64,000 bases of DNA from Pelobacter seleniigenes DSM 18267 (GTDB lineage: Bacteria > Desulfobacterota > Desulfuromonadia > Desulfuromonadales > Geopsychrobacteraceae). Location: assembly GCF_000711225.1 (NCBI RefSeq), contig NZ_JOMG01000002.1:2864501-2928500 (forward strand), read 5' to 3'. A model generated the notes under the pieces. It ran no database searches, was not told the DNA's origin, and saw only the letters and a program-made list of their open reading frames with translations. Numbering within the stretch: the first letter of the stretch is position 1; each line of letters opens with the position of its first letter. The translations under genes and the position numbers were made by a program. Of the stretch, positions 18,262 to 27,123 are shown in pieces.

Positions 18262-18993
18262 TCAGAAGGTCCAGCGGAGCATGGCCTGCGGAACGCTTTC
18301 ATCCACCCCGTCACGACCCAGGCGATTTTTCCAGTACTGATACTCCATTCCGACGCCGATATTATCGGTAATGTGCCAGACGAGTTGCGGCTGGGTCAAG
18401 ACGTTGCTCTTCGCGCTGCCTTCGCGGGTGGTGTAATCCATAAAACCTTCAAAAGAGAATTTCTGGTTTTTGATGGTGAAAGGCATGTTCCAGACAATGG
18501 TGAACTGCGCCGAATCTCCATCCAGGGTCGGGTCATCGCGATATTGCAGATGGGTTTTGAAGAAGGCAAAGCCGGGAACATTCCAGTCGGCACTGACCCC
18601 GCTCATGAGGGTGACCTTGTTGGTGAAACTGTTCGCGTCGATATCCGCCTGCACGATAATGTAAACATCCTTGAGCGGTCCCTGCAGCGGTTGCTTGTCA
18701 AAGGCGCGCAGCAGGCTCAGGCGGGGACCCCATTCGAGGTGAATGCCGTCGGTCTCATCGCGGTCAGCGGCATCGCCAAGGTCCATGAACGCATAGCTAT
18801 CGCCGTACTTCCAGCCGGTGGCATTGGCCAGGGTGAGAATCATGCCCTCTTTATCCTTGCGTTTGTCATAGTTCCAGCCATACAGGAATTCGGCTTTGGT
18901 GCTGCTCCACTGAGCGGCACTGACCGAAAAGCCTCCGGCGAGGATAAGGACAAGAGCGATTGCCATAGCCTTAACAAATTGATAACGACCCAT
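18262..18993 (-). CDS. Tsx-like nucleoside-specific outer-membrane channel
   Basis: This 243-residue protein starts at the ATG at 18993, chosen because AAGGAGAAG lies just upstream. A signal peptide covers roughly residues 1-26 (hydrophobic AIALVLILAGGFSVSA). The mature part is rich in alternating amphipathic strands and ends in a terminal aromatic (MLRWTF), as in outer-membrane beta-barrels. The SSTKAEFLYGW opening, acidic inner patches and total size match the Tsx channel family. Next to a purine permease and purine catabolic genes it is a good candidate for the outer-membrane entry route of nucleosides or nucleobases. Confidence 0.85.
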   Translation of the reverse strand: MGRYQFVKAMAIALVLILAGGFSVSAAQWSSTKAEFLYGWNYDKRKDKEGMILTLANATGWKYGDSYAFMDLGDAADRDETDGIHLEWGPRLSLLRAFDKQPLQGPLKDVYIIVQADIDANSFTNKVTLMSGVSADWNVPGFAFFKTHLQYRDDPTLDGDSAQFTIVWNMPFTIKNQKFSFEGFMDYTTREGSAKSNVLTQPQLVWHITDNIGVGMEYQYWKNRLGRDGVDESVPQAMLRWTF

Positions 18994-19173
18994 CTTTTGC
19001 TTCTCCTTTTCAAAGGTGTGGCAGGTTGAAAAGCCTCTCATTTAGGCACAGCAAGAGCGCTGTTTTCAGGGATATGGCCTGAGACCATTTCTTGCTATGC
19101 CAACCAAATAAGGTTGTCCGGGAGAATCGGCAACAAGCGATTGTTGCCGATTCTTATTCCTGAAGCGGGTTGT

Positions 19174-20652
19174 TCAATGCGCCTCGGTTTTCTTGGCGGC
19201 TTCTACGGCGCCGGCGGTGTCACCATTGGTACCGTTGAAGAACAGGTTCAGCAGAACTGCGACCACCGAGGTGAGCAGGATGCCGGAATCGAGCAGCGGA
19301 TGCAGGCTGTGGGCAATGTGCTGGGTCCAGCGTGGGGCTACCAGCGGTAGCAGGCCAAAGCCGATGGACAGCGCGACGATGTAGAGGTTGTTGCGGTTGC
19401 CGTTGAAATCGACATTGGAGAGGATGCGAATCCCGGTTGCGGCGACCATGCCGAACATGACCATGCCGGCGCCACCGAGGACGAATTGCGGAATGGCTTC
19501 GACCAACGCACCCATCTTCGGCAGCAGGCCAAGGACCAGCATGATGCCGCCGCCGGCGACACAGACCCAGCGACTGCGCACGCCGGTTACACCCACCAGG
19601 CCGACATTTTGCGAGAAGCTGGTGTAGGGGAAGGTATTGAACACGCCGCCGATGATGGTTCCCAGGCCGTCCGTGCGCAGGCCGGCTGCCAGATCGGCCT
19701 GGCCGATCTTTTTGCCGGTGATGTCGGACAGGGCCAGGAACATGCCGGTCGACTCGATCATCACGACGATCATGACAATGGTCATGGTCAGGATCATGAC
19801 GGGATCAAAATGTGGCATACCAAAGGCAAAGGGGGTGACGATGTCGAACCAGGGCGCTTTGCCGACTTTATCGAAATGCATCAGGCCGAAGCCCGCGGCG
19901 ACCACACAACCGGCCAGGATCCCCAGCAGCACTGCGATATTGGCGAGGAACCCGCGGGTATATTTCACCAACAGCAAAATGAACACCAGGACTGCAGCCG
20001 AGATGGCCATCCGGCTGAGGGAACCGTAAGCCGGGTTGTCAATCATTGGAATTTTGCCCAGGGAGACGGGCGCTGAGGCCGCTGCCGCTGCCGCTGCCGC
20101 TTTCGCTTTGTCGACCATCTCCAGCAGTTTGGGAACATCGGTGCGCTGGGCGAGGAAGGCGGGGCCGCCCAGCATCCAGCCGACACCGACCCGCATCAGA
20201 CTGATGCCGATGATGGCAATGATGCTGCCGGTCACCACCGGAGGGAAGAAGCGCAGCAGTTTACTGACGGCCGGCGCAATCAACACCGAGATGATGCCCG
20301 CGCCGATGATCGCCCCGAAGATGGCACGGGCGCCTTCAATCCCGGGCATGACGTTGGCGAAAGCCACCATCGGTCCCACCGCCGCGAAGGTGACCCCCAT
20401 CATGACCGGCATGCGGATGCCGAACCAGCGCCCGAAACCGAGGGATTGGATGATCGAGACCAGCCCGCAGCAAAACAGGTCGGCGGAAATCAGCATGGCA
20501 ACGTGTTCGGGGTCGAGCTTGAGCGCGCGGCCTACGATCAGCGGCACGGCAATGGCACCGGCATACATGACCAGCACATGCTGTAGTCCAAGCGCCAGCA
20601 GGCGCGGTGCCGGCAGGCGCTCATCCACAGGGTGAACCGAATTCGTCCTCAT
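19174..20652 (-). CDS. NCS2 family xanthine/uric acid permease
   Basis: This 492-residue transporter starts at the ATG at 20652; GGAG lies about eight bases upstream, whereas an ATG 15 bases further out has no ribosome site. It shows the QH motif in LGLQHVLVMYAGAIAVP, the TM8 Glu in ESTGMFLALSD and the NCS2 signature FPYTSFSQNVGLVGVTGVRS. About 14 membrane segments are expected. An unusual Ala-rich run lies in the loop near residue 190. Substrates are probably xanthine and/or urate by proton symport, which fits its neighbours. It is divergent from yqeC-mocA. Confidence 0.92.
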   Translation of the reverse strand: MRTNSVHPVDERLPAPRLLALGLQHVLVMYAGAIAVPLIVGRALKLDPEHVAMLISADLFCCGLVSIIQSLGFGRWFGIRMPVMMGVTFAAVGPMVAFANVMPGIEGARAIFGAIIGAGIISVLIAPAVSKLLRFFPPVVTGSIIAIIGISLMRVGVGWMLGGPAFLAQRTDVPKLLEMVDKAKAAAAAAAASAPVSLGKIPMIDNPAYGSLSRMAISAAVLVFILLLVKYTRGFLANIAVLLGILAGCVVAAGFGLMHFDKVGKAPWFDIVTPFAFGMPHFDPVMILTMTIVMIVVMIESTGMFLALSDITGKKIGQADLAAGLRTDGLGTIIGGVFNTFPYTSFSQNVGLVGVTGVRSRWVCVAGGGIMLVLGLLPKMGALVEAIPQFVLGGAGMVMFGMVAATGIRILSNVDFNGNRNNLYIVALSIGFGLLPLVAPRWTQHIAHSLHPLLDSGILLTSVVAVLLNLFFNGTNGDTAGAVEAAKKTEAH

Positions 20653-20720
20653 CGATCGTCTCCTCATTGTGGTTTGAAGTTGGCCGGAGCCTGCTCGCTC
20701 GGGGCGCCGGCTTGATGGGC

Positions 20721-20743
20721 AAATTGATATTTAATATCAATTT
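20721..20743. promoter_or_regulatory. Perfect dyad operator candidate between permease and yqeC
   Basis: AAATTGATATT and its exact reverse complement AATATCAATTT are separated by one T. The 23-bp dyad lies about 70 bases upstream of the permease start in an AT-rich divergent promoter region, so it is a likely site for a dimeric regulator of the purine genes. The regulator is not in the window. Confidence 0.55.
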
Positions 20744-20758
20744 ATGCAGCAATCATAC

Positions 20759-20804
20759 ACAATAGTTTATTGTTGTAATTTTATTTTATGTTGTCAATAA
20801 AATT
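20759..20804. promoter_or_regulatory. Two further inverted repeats in the divergent promoter region
   Basis: ACAATA-GTT-TATTGT occupies 20759-20773. AATTTTATT at 20777-20785 is repeated inverted as AATAAAATT at 20796-20804. Together with the dyad at 20721-20743 they make this region unusually rich in symmetric AT elements. Some of the symmetry may come from base composition alone. Confidence 0.35.
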
Positions 20805-20952
20805 GTATAGCACTGGAGCGAATAAATTACTACATATTATTCCGCCTATTTGTATATTTAATGATGGTTTGACAAATTTGCTCAGCGGGATACATTGAGG
20901 ATTGACTGTGATGAGTGGCTCGAGCGGTTTTTCTTCCTGAGGTTATGCTTTG

Positions 20953-21672
20953 ATGACGACACCATTTGTGAACGCGTTCAGAATCGCTAAAAAAGATATT
21001 GTCTGTTTGAGCGGGGCAGGCGGGAAAACCTCACTGCTGTACCGCTTGGCGCAGGAAGCAAAAGCGTTGGAGTATCGGGTGCTGGTCACGACGACCACGC
21101 ATCTGCAGATGCCGACCTGCGATCAATACGATGCTCTGGACCTGACCGGCCGGCTTTTTTCTGACCGGGAAAAGCTCGCTCCCGGGATTTATGTCGGTGT
21201 GACCGGAGAACCGCAGGCAGCCAAGGTGAGCGGGGTGGCTGAGTATATCCTGGCTGATCGGGCCGAGCGTTTCGACCTGATCCTTATCGAAGCCGATGGC
21301 GCGGCGCGAAAACCGTTAAAAGGCTGGAAAACGACAGAGCCGGTTATCCCGGAGTTCACGACGGTCACCATCGGCGTATTGGATATTCAGACCATCGGCA
21401 AGACCATTGGCGAAGACTTGGTGCATCGACCGGAGTTGTTCTGCCGCATTACCGGAGCGCACCGCGGTGAGCGGGTCAGTCAAGACCACCTGGGCAGACT
21501 GGTGTGTCATCAACAGGGACTCTTTCAATATGCGCAGGGACGGCGTTTTCTGTTTATCAATAAAGCCGAGAACGAAGCTCTGTTGAGCGCGGCCAGAGCC
21601 CTGGCCGGTTCAGTGCCGATAGCGACGGTCATCGGCAGTCTTTTCCAGGGGGAAATTTATGCTGCACCTTAA
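20953..21672 (+). CDS. yqeC: YqeC, selenium-dependent hydroxylase accessory protein
   Basis: This protein of about 239 residues has an N-terminal P-loop-like segment LSGAGGKTSLLYRLA, then VLVTTTTHLQMP and LILIEADGAARKPLKGW, all typical of YqeC. The ATG at 20953 is preferred because GAGG is at 20939-20942; a TTG directly before it is possible. YqeC is a marker of the selenium-dependent Mo-hydroxylase trait, probably acting as a nucleotide-binding maturation factor. It overlaps mocA by 14 bases, implying coupled translation. Confidence 0.9.
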   Translation: MTTPFVNAFRIAKKDIVCLSGAGGKTSLLYRLAQEAKALEYRVLVTTTTHLQMPTCDQYDALDLTGRLFSDREKLAPGIYVGVTGEPQAAKVSGVAEYILADRAERFDLILIEADGAARKPLKGWKTTEPVIPEFTTVTIGVLDIQTIGKTIGEDLVHRPELFCRITGAHRGERVSQDHLGRLVCHQQGLFQYAQGRRFLFINKAENEALLSAARALAGSVPIATVIGSLFQGEIYAAP

Positions 21673-22243
21673 TGCGGTGATCATGGCTGCGGGGCTTTCA
21701 CGCCGCTTTGGTGAAAATAAATTGCTCCTTCCGCTGGGAGGAAAGCCGGTCATGACCCATATTCTGGAACATTTTCCCTTTCCCCTGTTTCACCAGGTTG
21801 TCGTCGTTTATGCCCATCAGGAAGTCAAGGAGATCGCCGCCCGCTATCCCGTCATTCTGGCTTACAACAGTTGCCCTGAAGACGGGCAGGGCGGGTCAAT
21901 CCGACTTGGGCTCGCGGCTTGTGAGGACGCGGACTGCACCATGTTTTTAGTTGCCGATCAGCCGCTGCTCAAGACCGCCACCATCGTCAAGCTGGTTGAA
22001 ACCTGCCGCGCCGCGCCGGATGCCATTGTCATGCCGCAGGTCAACGGCGCGGCGCGGAATCCGGTTTTTTTCCCCCGATTCTGTTTGCCCCAGCTGAAAA
22101 GCCTGCAGGGGGACATCGGCGGTCGCGTCGTGGTGAAAGAACATCCCGAGCGGCTGTTGCCGGTCCCCTTTGCCGATCCGGAAGAATTTATCGATATTGA
22201 CACCCCGGAGGTGTATGACCGCCTGACCCGTAATTGGGTTTGA
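21659..22243 (+). CDS. mocA: MocA-like molybdenum cofactor nucleotidyltransferase
   Basis: This 194-residue NTP-transferase has the signature AAGLSRRFGENKLLLPLGGKP (positions 9-29; key residues are the glycines and Arg/Lys), followed by VADQPLL, the metal-binding Asp segment. The family adds CMP to molybdopterin to form the MCD cofactor. Here (YgfJ-like) it likely matures the cofactor of the selenium-dependent hydroxylases. GGGGG precedes the ATG, which lies inside the end of yqeC. Confidence 0.9.
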   Translation: MLHLNAVIMAAGLSRRFGENKLLLPLGGKPVMTHILEHFPFPLFHQVVVVYAHQEVKEIAARYPVILAYNSCPEDGQGGSIRLGLAACEDADCTMFLVADQPLLKTATIVKLVETCRAAPDAIVMPQVNGAARNPVFFPRFCLPQLKSLQGDIGGRVVVKEHPERLLPVPFADPEEFIDIDTPEVYDRLTRNWV

Positions 22244-22643
22244 GGGCCTGTTACACAGAATGTTCTTTTGCCGATGCTGCTCCTGGAAGCAAGTTCCGGT
22301 CTGAAAAAACTCGTGTTTTTAGTACCTAACCTGGCGAACTCAAAGCATTGTTGCCTTCCCCGGTAGAACTGTCTTCCGCCGCCATCCTCTATCCATTTAT
22401 GAAAATCAGGTTGCCTGGAATTCCGGGACCGGCTGTATTCAGGGGCGCAGATTCGCTTGCTTCCCAGGTAATAATTCCGACTTCTGGAAGAGGGGAAAAT
22501 CTCGCCTGATTCTTCACCTTTTTTCAGTATTTGCATTTAAAGAGGACATGAGAACCGACCTCTGCTATAAAGTCGTGCGTAGAGTTCCGCTTGCTCACAA
22601 AATACACTTTCATTTTTACCTCAGCGGTTATGGAGTAGAAAAA
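22244..22643. other. Gene-free interval upstream of the phosphate permease
   Basis: About 400 bases contain no supported gene. Open frames on the minus strand here show no recognisable family and no ribosome site. No strong terminator was found after mocA. The permease promoter probably lies in the last 100 bases. Confidence 0.4.
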
Positions 22644-24893
22644 ATGGGTCTTGATTTTTTAGTCATTGCCGTCGGCATTCTGATCTTTTTGGCCTCAATG
22701 GGCTTGATTGTCGGGGTCAGTAATGATGCCGTCAACTTTCTCAATTCACCAATTGGTGCCAAGGTGGCGTCGCGCAAAGTGATCCTGGGGGTTGCTGCCC
22801 TCGGGCTGCTCTGCGGGGTGCTTTTCTCCAGCGGCATGATGGAGGTTGCCCGCAAAGGGATTTTCCACCCCGAAGTGTTCACCATGCCGGAGTTGTTGAC
22901 CATCTTCCTTGCCGTGATGATCAGTGACATCATCCTGCTTGATCTGTTCAACACCTACGGTTTACCGACCTCGACCACCGTATCCATCGTCTTCGAACTG
23001 CTCGGCGCCGCGGTGATTGTCTCGCTCCTCAAAATCGTCGCCGCCGGTGACAGTCTGGCGACCCTCGGCGACTACATCAATACGGCCAAGGCCATCGCCA
23101 TCATCATGGGCATTCTCTTCTCGGTTGCGGTGGCGTTTATCTGCGGCGCGGTTGTCCAGTTCCTGACCCGGCTGTTGTTCACCTTTGAATATCAGAAGCG
23201 GATGAAGCGTTACGGTGCCATCTGGGGCGGCATGTGCCTGGCTTCCATTGCCTACTTCATCCTCATCAAGGGGGCTAAAAGCGCCTCCTTCATGACCAAA
23301 GAGAACATTGCCTGGATTATGGACCACGGTCCCCTGATCATGGGGGGGACCCTGGTGGTCGCGGCGATTGTCCTGCAGATCCTGCAGCTGATGAAGGTGA
23401 ATATCCTCAAACCGATCATTCTTGTCGGCACCTTTGCCCTGGCCCTGGCGTTTGCCGCCAACGACCTGGTCAACTTCATCGGGGTGCCGATGGCCGGACT
23501 GCATGCCTACAAGGCGGCCATGGCGACTGCCGACCCTCTGCATTCCACGATGGGTGCATTGGGGCATCAGGTGCCGTCTGAGACCTTCTATCTGCTACTG
23601 GCCGGTATCATCATGGTGGCAACACTCTGCCTCTCGCGCAAAGCCCGTAGCGTGACCGAGACCACGATTCAACTCAGTCAACAGGAAGAAGGGGTCGAGC
23701 GCTTTGAATCGATTGGCCTGTCCCGCGCCATTGTGCGGCTGGTGCTCGCCTTCTTCGATGCCTTGAGAGTGATGGTTCCAGCTCCGTTGCGGCGCTGGAT
23801 TGCCGAACGTTTTGATGTCGAGAAGGTTGCGCTGGAACAGAGCAAAGGGGAACGGCCTTCTTTCGACCTGCTGCGGGCCGCGGTCAACCTGATGGTGGCC
23901 AGCGCGGTGATCTCCTATGCCACATCCAACAAGCTTCCCCTGTCGACCACTTACGTGACCTTCATGGTTGCCATGGGCACGACCTTCGCCGACCGGGCCT
24001 GGGGCCGGGAGAGCGCGGTCTACCGGGTGACCGGGGTGTTGACCGTGGTTGGCGGCTGGTTCATGACCGCCGTTATCGCTTTCACCTTCGCGGGAATTTT
24101 TGCCGCGGTCATCTTTTTCGGCAAAGGCTTCGGGGTGCTGTTCCTACTGGCCGCTGCCGGGCTGCTGATCTACAACGGCCATCACAAACACCGGCAGTTT
24201 GAAGCCCAGTCGCAGAAGCAGCTGATTTTCAACCTCAAGTCGGTCGCGGATGCCAAGACCGCCATTGGCACCACCTTCGAACACATGAGCCTGCTGTTGC
24301 GGGAGTTGGCAGACTCGGTCGACAGGACGCTGGAAGCGACTTTCGAAGGGAGCTTCGACCGGATCGGGGTCGAGCGCAAGAGGCTGCGGCAGTTCCAGCA
24401 ATGGTCGAACATTATCAGCGCCAATATTTTTAAGGCGATGCGCCTGCTATCCCAAAAGGGGGGACGGGTCGGTCACAAGTATGCCCAGACCGTACGCCGT
24501 CTGCAGAAGCTCTCGGATGGCCATCGGGATATCGTCCTGAGGGTCTATACCCACGTTGGCAATCACCACAAGGGGCTGCTCCCGGAGCAGATAGCTGAGC
24601 TGCAAATCGTGCGTCAGAAACTGAGGGTCATGCTGTTTGATGCTGCCGAAATCCTCAGTCGTGGCGAGATCGCCAACATCCGTGAGATTGAAGAGCAGGA
24701 TAAACAGTTACGCCAGCTGGCTGCCGAGCTCAATCTGAAGCAGGCCGAACGCATCACTGCCAATATCTCGAAAACACGGTTGAGCATTCTTTATTATGGC
24801 ATCATTGGCAACGCCATGATGATCTCCAAGCAAAACCTGGAACTGCTCGAAATTTTCAATGAGTCCTTTTCCGGGCTTGAAGAGTTTAAATAG
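22644..24893 (+). CDS. PiT family inorganic phosphate permease with C-terminal PhoU-like region
   Basis: The protein is 749 residues from the ATG at 22644, with GGAG eight bases upstream; an earlier frame lacks a site. The two PiT signature repeats are GVSNDAVNFLNSPIGAK near residues 24-40 and FAANDLVNFIGVPMAG in the second half. A roughly 180-residue cytosolic tail after the last membrane segment is charged and helical (heptad-like, for example RQFQQWSNIISANIF and REIEEQDKQLRQLAAELN), resembling PhoU/DUF47 helices. The family moves phosphate with H+ or Na+; the tail probably gates it in response to phosphate status. Confidence 0.88.
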   Translation: MGLDFLVIAVGILIFLASMGLIVGVSNDAVNFLNSPIGAKVASRKVILGVAALGLLCGVLFSSGMMEVARKGIFHPEVFTMPELLTIFLAVMISDIILLDLFNTYGLPTSTTVSIVFELLGAAVIVSLLKIVAAGDSLATLGDYINTAKAIAIIMGILFSVAVAFICGAVVQFLTRLLFTFEYQKRMKRYGAIWGGMCLASIAYFILIKGAKSASFMTKENIAWIMDHGPLIMGGTLVVAAIVLQILQLMKVNILKPIILVGTFALALAFAANDLVNFIGVPMAGLHAYKAAMATADPLHSTMGALGHQVPSETFYLLLAGIIMVATLCLSRKARSVTETTIQLSQQEEGVERFESIGLSRAIVRLVLAFFDALRVMVPAPLRRWIAERFDVEKVALEQSKGERPSFDLLRAAVNLMVASAVISYATSNKLPLSTTYVTFMVAMGTTFADRAWGRESAVYRVTGVLTVVGGWFMTAVIAFTFAGIFAAVIFFGKGFGVLFLLAAAGLLIYNGHHKHRQFEAQSQKQLIFNLKSVADAKTAIGTTFEHMSLLLRELADSVDRTLEATFEGSFDRIGVERKRLRQFQQWSNIISANIFKAMRLLSQKGGRVGHKYAQTVRRLQKLSDGHRDIVLRVYTHVGNHHKGLLPEQIAELQIVRQKLRVMLFDAAEILSRGEIANIREIEEQDKQLRQLAAELNLKQAERITANISKTRLSILYYGIIGNAMMISKQNLELLEIFNESFSGLEEFK

Positions 24894-24897
24894 TTTT

Positions 24898-25017
24898 CAT
24901 CCGGAAACGGCCCTTTTTCGTTGTGGCGGTGTCAATCTGCGGGTTTTCTTGCCACAACGAAAAATTGCTCGTTTCCAATCTGAAAACTTAGCCGTTGCCC
25001 TGCGGAGTTTCCGGATG
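24898..25017. repeat. MITE-like repeat, copy A
   Basis: The element is bounded by CATCCGGAAAC (24898-24908) and its inverted copy GTTTCCGGATG (25007-25017). Inside is a perfect 14-bp inverted repeat, TTTTTCGTTGTGGC (24914-24927) with GCCACAACGAAAAA (24951-24964). A related element with the same ends and core lies at 49561-49724. It begins five bases after the permease stop codon, so it may also act as a 3' hairpin. Confidence 0.75.
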
Positions 25018-25061
25018 GTAACTAAATAACTTAGATGCCCAGGTGGCGGACTATTCAGGGA

Positions 25062-25155
25062 CGCCGACAGGGTTATTGTCCCCTGTCGGTGCAATGAAGA
25101 AACCGATCGTACCGGCACAAACTCTCGTTCATTATTCGAGAGTTTGTGCCGATAC
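25062..25155 (+). promoter_or_regulatory. Tandem hairpins in the leader of the Nramp-like gene
   Basis: Hairpin 1 pairs CCGACAGGG (25064-25072) with CCCTGTCGG (25081-25089). Hairpin 2 has 19-base arms at 25109-25127 and 25137-25155 with one mismatch (core GGCACAAACTCTCG) and a 9-base loop. Neither has a T-run. They lie 50-150 bases before the transporter start and could be a cis-regulatory leader or another small repeat. I recognise no known riboswitch. Confidence 0.4.
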
Positions 25156-25208
25156 CAGTTCGCGCGCTTCCGGAATCGTTTTTCCCTGATAACCAGAAAT
25201 AAGACAAG

Positions 25209-26414
25209 ATGAACAACAAATTCTCTACCTACCTTAAAGAAATGGGACCGGCCTGGATTATCAGTGCTGTGGCCTGTGGTCCGGCAACCCTGGCCAGTGT
25301 GTCCATTGCCGGTGCGACCTATGGCTACCGTCTGCTCTGGGTGGTCATTCTCAGCGCTGTTTTTGGGACGACAGTCCAGTATCTGGCCGCCAGAGTCGGT
25401 ATTTTGGAAGGGCAGGGGATTATCGCCGCAACCGAGCAACGGCTGGGGAAATTCTGGGCCTGGCTGCTCACAATTGACGCTCTTCTGGCGACTTGGCTGG
25501 CGGCCATCGTGCTGATGAGTGCCCTGTCAGGCATTACCTCGCTGATTATCGGTATCGACAGTCCGTATTGGGGCATCCTCTATGGCATCACCATCGGGCT
25601 GTTTCTGGTGCGCAAAGGGTACCGAAAATTCGAGACGCTGTGCAAGGTCCTGGTGATCCTTGTGGTTCTCTGTTTTATCGTGACCCTGTTTATGGCGGAC
25701 CTTTCCGTGGTGGGGATCGCCAACGGGGTGCTCCCCAATCTGCCGGGAGGGATCGATGCTGCGTTGATGATGGCTGCGATCATGGGCGGTGCTGTGCATA
25801 TCACTATTATCGGCATGCATACCTATAACACCAATGCCAGGAACTGGCAGCTCCGTGATCTGCCCCTGGCCCGTTTCGACACCATCTCGTCCATGGGGTT
25901 TGCTTTTGGCATCTACAGTGTCGCGATTTTCCTGGTGGCGGCGGCGGTCCTGCATCCCAACGGGATCGCCATCAAAAAAGCGACCGATGCCGCTTTCGCA
26001 CTGCAACCCCTGCTGGGCGACAATGCCATGCGGATTTTCATGGCAGGCCTCTGGGGTGCAACCCTGTCCACTCTGTCACCGACCTTCATGGCCGGCGCTT
26101 ATTTTATTTCCGACAAGATGGGCTGGGAACTCAATGTCCGCAATAAGGGGTTTGCTGCAGCGGTTTTTGCTGGCTGTCTGGTCAGCATGCTGGGGCCGTT
26201 TATCAAGGGCAGTTTTTTCCTGCTCTTGCCGCTGATGCTGGCCCTGGGGCTGACCGGCACCCCGTTGATCATCGCCATCATTCTTTATCTGTTGAACCGG
26301 TCGGAATGCCGGGAGCGAAACTCCTTTTTCCTGAACTGCATGGGCGGACTCACCTTTCTGGTCACCACCTTCCTGGCGGTGCGCTTTTTGCTGACCAAAT
26401 TCGGCATCCTCTAA
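25209..26414 (+). CDS. Nramp-related transporter lacking the canonical metal motifs
   Basis: This 401-residue polytopic protein (about 11 segments) has Nramp-fold features. Where canonical Nramp has DPGN in TM1 it reads ACGPATLAS (22-30), and the TM6 MPHN motif is replaced by GGAVHITIIGMHTYN (193-207). It therefore belongs to a divergent Nramp branch that may carry another cation or solute. The stop overlaps the start of the next gene by one base. A hairpin-rich leader precedes it. Confidence 0.75.
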   Translation: MNNKFSTYLKEMGPAWIISAVACGPATLASVSIAGATYGYRLLWVVILSAVFGTTVQYLAARVGILEGQGIIAATEQRLGKFWAWLLTIDALLATWLAAIVLMSALSGITSLIIGIDSPYWGILYGITIGLFLVRKGYRKFETLCKVLVILVVLCFIVTLFMADLSVVGIANGVLPNLPGGIDAALMMAAIMGGAVHITIIGMHTYNTNARNWQLRDLPLARFDTISSMGFAFGIYSVAIFLVAAAVLHPNGIAIKKATDAAFALQPLLGDNAMRIFMAGLWGATLSTLSPTFMAGAYFISDKMGWELNVRNKGFAAAVFAGCLVSMLGPFIKGSFFLLLPLMLALGLTGTPLIIAIILYLLNRSECRERNSFFLNCMGGLTFLVTTFLAVRFLLTKFGIL

Positions 26415-26950
26415 TGGCAAACGCGGAACTTACCCAATATCTGGGGCGCCAAACCCTTTTGGCCGGCGCTGTCAATTCGGGTAAAACCACCGGCACCACC
26501 GCAATTCTCGAACAATTTCTGGCGGCTGGGTACGCCTGGGAGATCGCGGTGCTGGACCTGGCGCCTGACCCGGTGCGGGGTATTGGCGGGAAACTGTCCT
26601 TTGTAAAGCCGCCGGGCCTGCTCTATTTAACGGCGCAGATTGCCGCTCCCCGGCTGATGGGCAGGGATGCGGCAGAGATCCAGGAACTGGCCAGCGCCAA
26701 CGCCCGCAACATCGAAAACCTGTTTGTCGAACTGGAGCGGCAGCCGCGCAACATCCTGTTTCTCAACGATGTCACTCTCTATCTGCAGGCCGGCAGTCTG
26801 CAGCGTTTGCTCAGCGTCCTGCAAAACAGTTCGACCAGGATCATCAATGCTTATTACGGCGATTCCTTTGCCGATTCTGACCTGTCCCGGCGGGAAAGAC
26901 GATTGACCGAAGATCTCATGGCGCACAGCGACACCGTCACCCTGCTGTAA
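26414..26950 (+). CDS. Small P-loop ATPase/GTPase-like protein coupled to the Nramp-like gene
   Basis: This 178-residue protein has a Walker A motif GAVNSGKT at residues 18-25 and a likely Walker B in NILFLNDVTLYL. Its ATG shares the final A of the transporter's TAA (ATG at 26414), a classic coupled-translation junction. I do not recognise a named family. The layout suggests nucleotide-dependent regulation or assembly of the transporter. No membrane segment or signal peptide is seen. Confidence 0.7.
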   Translation: MANAELTQYLGRQTLLAGAVNSGKTTGTTAILEQFLAAGYAWEIAVLDLAPDPVRGIGGKLSFVKPPGLLYLTAQIAAPRLMGRDAAEIQELASANARNIENLFVELERQPRNILFLNDVTLYLQAGSLQRLLSVLQNSSTRIINAYYGDSFADSDLSRRERRLTEDLMAHSDTVTLL

Positions 26951-27123
26951 TCCGGCCCTTTTGTGCTGTGATCAATGTTCTGCGATGAATCACAATTGCC
27001 CTGCCCTGTTTGCCAATAAACTTAACAATACCTGAGGTCGGCAGTTGCCTTTTTGCTGGCAATTAGGAGTAAGATAAGATTTGCAGATGCTCTCGTTAAT
27101 CTTTTCTGAAAGGATATATCTTC

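Noticed and set aside
19486-20076. Plus-strand frame rich in His, Asp and Gly opposite the permease
   Set aside because: Antisense of transmembrane codons; the permease signatures are on the other strand.
21958-22536. Minus-strand frame between mocA and the phosphate permease
   Set aside because: Overlaps mocA codons and shows no recognisable domain.
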